Positions 6,494 to 7,318 of a stretch of DNA of 7,318 bases are shown here, in pieces. Made by a program: the position numbers and the translations under genes. This DNA is from Planctomycetota bacterium (lineage in GTDB: Bacteria; Planctomycetota; UBA1135; UBA2386): NCBI GenBank assembly GCA_020425885.1, contig JAGQRA010000523.1, forward strand, positions 1 through 7,318, written 5' to 3'. The notes under the pieces are model-generated. The model worked only from the letters and a program-made list of their open reading frames with translations. It made no database searches and was not told where the DNA came from. The stretch's first letter is position 1; every line of letters begins with the position of its first letter.

Positions 6494-7318
6494 ATGATCA
6501 CTCGTCTCGTCTTCCGTCTCGCTGCCGGCGTTCTATGCGTCGCCACCGCCGTTCAGGCCCAGAACATCGTCGCCCAATCGAGCGGCATTCCCAATCCGAC
6601 CGGCGTCTTCGATTTCGGCGCGGGTCTCTTCCCCAACTTCACGCCGGTCACGACGCAGTTCATCGGCATCACGGTCGACCACGCCAGGTACTTCACTACC
6701 GCCAGCAACAACAACCTGGTGGGTGGCTTCCTGACCAATGACTTCAGCGGGCCGCCGAACACCGTGACCATCCGGTTCGGGTTCGACGTCACGGACCTGA
6801 GCTTCGTCTATCACCAGATCGGGACCTCGGGGCCGTCGACGATCCGCGCCCTGCACGACGGCAACGTCGTCGGCTCGATCACCGGGACCTGGAATCACTC
6901 GCAGCCGAACAACTACTTCGGCTTCACCAACGGCCTCTTCGACGAGGTGCAGATCGACTTCGTCACCGATTTCAACATCGACACCCTCGCCTACCGCAGC
7001 CAGGCCGCGGCATGCATCGTCTACAACGGCACCGGGGTCAACCCGCTCGGCTTCACCTGCACGGCGTCGCCGGTGCTCGGCGGGACTTGGATCGGCCGCA
7101 TCGCGACCAATCCGAGCACCGTGCTGACGGTGCTCGGCTTCTCGCCTGCCGGCCTCGCGGCGCCGAGCGCATTGTTCGGCGGGGAACTGCTGTTGCCGAG
7201 CGTGCCGCCACCGATGGGATTCCTCGGCAGTGGCGCATACTCGATGGCGATCCCGACGGGCGCGGGCTGGATCGGGACGGCGATCGGGTTCCAGGGCTTC
7301 CGCGTCGACAGCCAGGCC
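6494..7318 (+). CDS. Secreted beta-rich protein of unknown function, 3' partial
   Basis: The frame is open from ATG 6494 to the right edge (275 residues, no stop). A Sec signal peptide is clear: positive start (R4, R8), hydrophobic core LAAGVLCVATAV (9-20), and a likely cut after VQA at residue 22. The mature part is rich in Gly, Thr, Asn, Ser and aromatic residues, typical of extracellular beta-sandwich proteins. Residues about 37-168 (from VFDFGAGLFPN to IDTLAYRS) look like one beta domain, of a kind also found in exported PEP-CTERM-type proteins; I cannot name it. From about 173 (ACIVYNGTGVNPLGFTC, then PVLGGTW at 193-199, GGELLLP at 229-235 and WIGTAIGFQGFRVDSQA at 259-275) it resembles an approximately 90-100-residue C-terminal module that recurs in secreted planctomycete proteins, probably nearly complete at the window edge. 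C174 and C189 could form a disulfide. No catalytic motif is visible. The ATG has no ribosome binding site in front of it. Confidence 0.8.
   Translation, partial: MITRLVFRLAAGVLCVATAVQAQNIVAQSSGIPNPTGVFDFGAGLFPNFTPVTTQFIGITVDHARYFTTASNNNLVGGFLTNDFSGPPNTVTIRFGFDVTDLSFVYHQIGTSGPSTIRALHDGNVVGSITGTWNHSQPNNYFGFTNGLFDEVQIDFVTDFNIDTLAYRSQAAACIVYNGTGVNPLGFTCTASPVLGGTWIGRIATNPSTVLTVLGFSPAGLAAPSALFGGELLLPSVPPPMGFLGSGAYSMAIPTGAGWIGTAIGFQGFRVDSQA

Noticed and set aside
6367..6741. A 124-codon plus-strand frame starting at the end of uvrC
   Set aside because: It is Arg/His/Ser-rich without motifs and overlaps the signal-peptide gene that begins at 6494.
6533..6898. A minus-strand frame within the secreted-protein gene
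   Set aside because: The plus-strand frame has a clear signal peptide and stays open for 825 nt, while the antisense frame shows no family features.

Overview
The window is GC-rich chromosomal DNA from a Gram-negative-type bacterium. All genes lie on the plus strand and are tightly packed. The best guess at lineage is Planctomycetota, or a similar high-GC group with large families of secreted proteins. This rests mainly on the last gene, whose C-terminal module resembles a secreted-protein end domain I associate with planctomycetes of the Poly30/Pla163 kind, and secondarily on the split MacB-like transporter with a long-hairpin adaptor. It is an inference from memory of family patterns, not a search.

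Region 1 (2-4432) is a four-gene export operon: the C-terminal part of a TolC-family outer membrane channel, a periplasmic adaptor (HlyD/AcrA/MacA type), an ABC ATPase of the MacB/LolD class, and a separate MacB/FtsX-type permease. The genes overlap or nearly abut (ATGA overlap at 874-877, 2-nt gap at 2443-2444, 16-nt overlap at 3164-3179), so they are probably co-transcribed and translationally coupled. Together they would form a tripartite ATP-driven pump spanning both membranes. The substrate cannot be read from the sequence.

Region 2 (4418-4538) is the most unusual part. Two nucleotides after the permease stop codon there is an 85-bp imperfect palindrome: 24-bp arms matching at 22 positions around a 37-nt centre. 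A perfect 14-bp direct repeat, CTGCGCTACGACTA, brackets it, and the left copy is the end of the permease gene. This looks like a small non-coding insertion (MITE-like) with a target duplication, or the product of a template-switch event. It may also act as the 3' hairpin of the pump mRNA and may carry a promoter-like hexamer for the next gene.

Region 3 (4539-6374) is a full-length uvrC, the nucleotide excision repair endonuclease, with both nuclease centres, the four-cysteine cluster, the UVR motif and the helix-hairpin-helix end intact.

Region 4 (6375-7318) is a 119-nt spacer with a weak promoter candidate, followed by the start of a secreted beta-rich protein of unknown function that runs off the window.

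No tRNA, rRNA, CRISPR array, transposase or phage gene was seen. Apart from the palindromic element and the secreted protein, the content is conventional.
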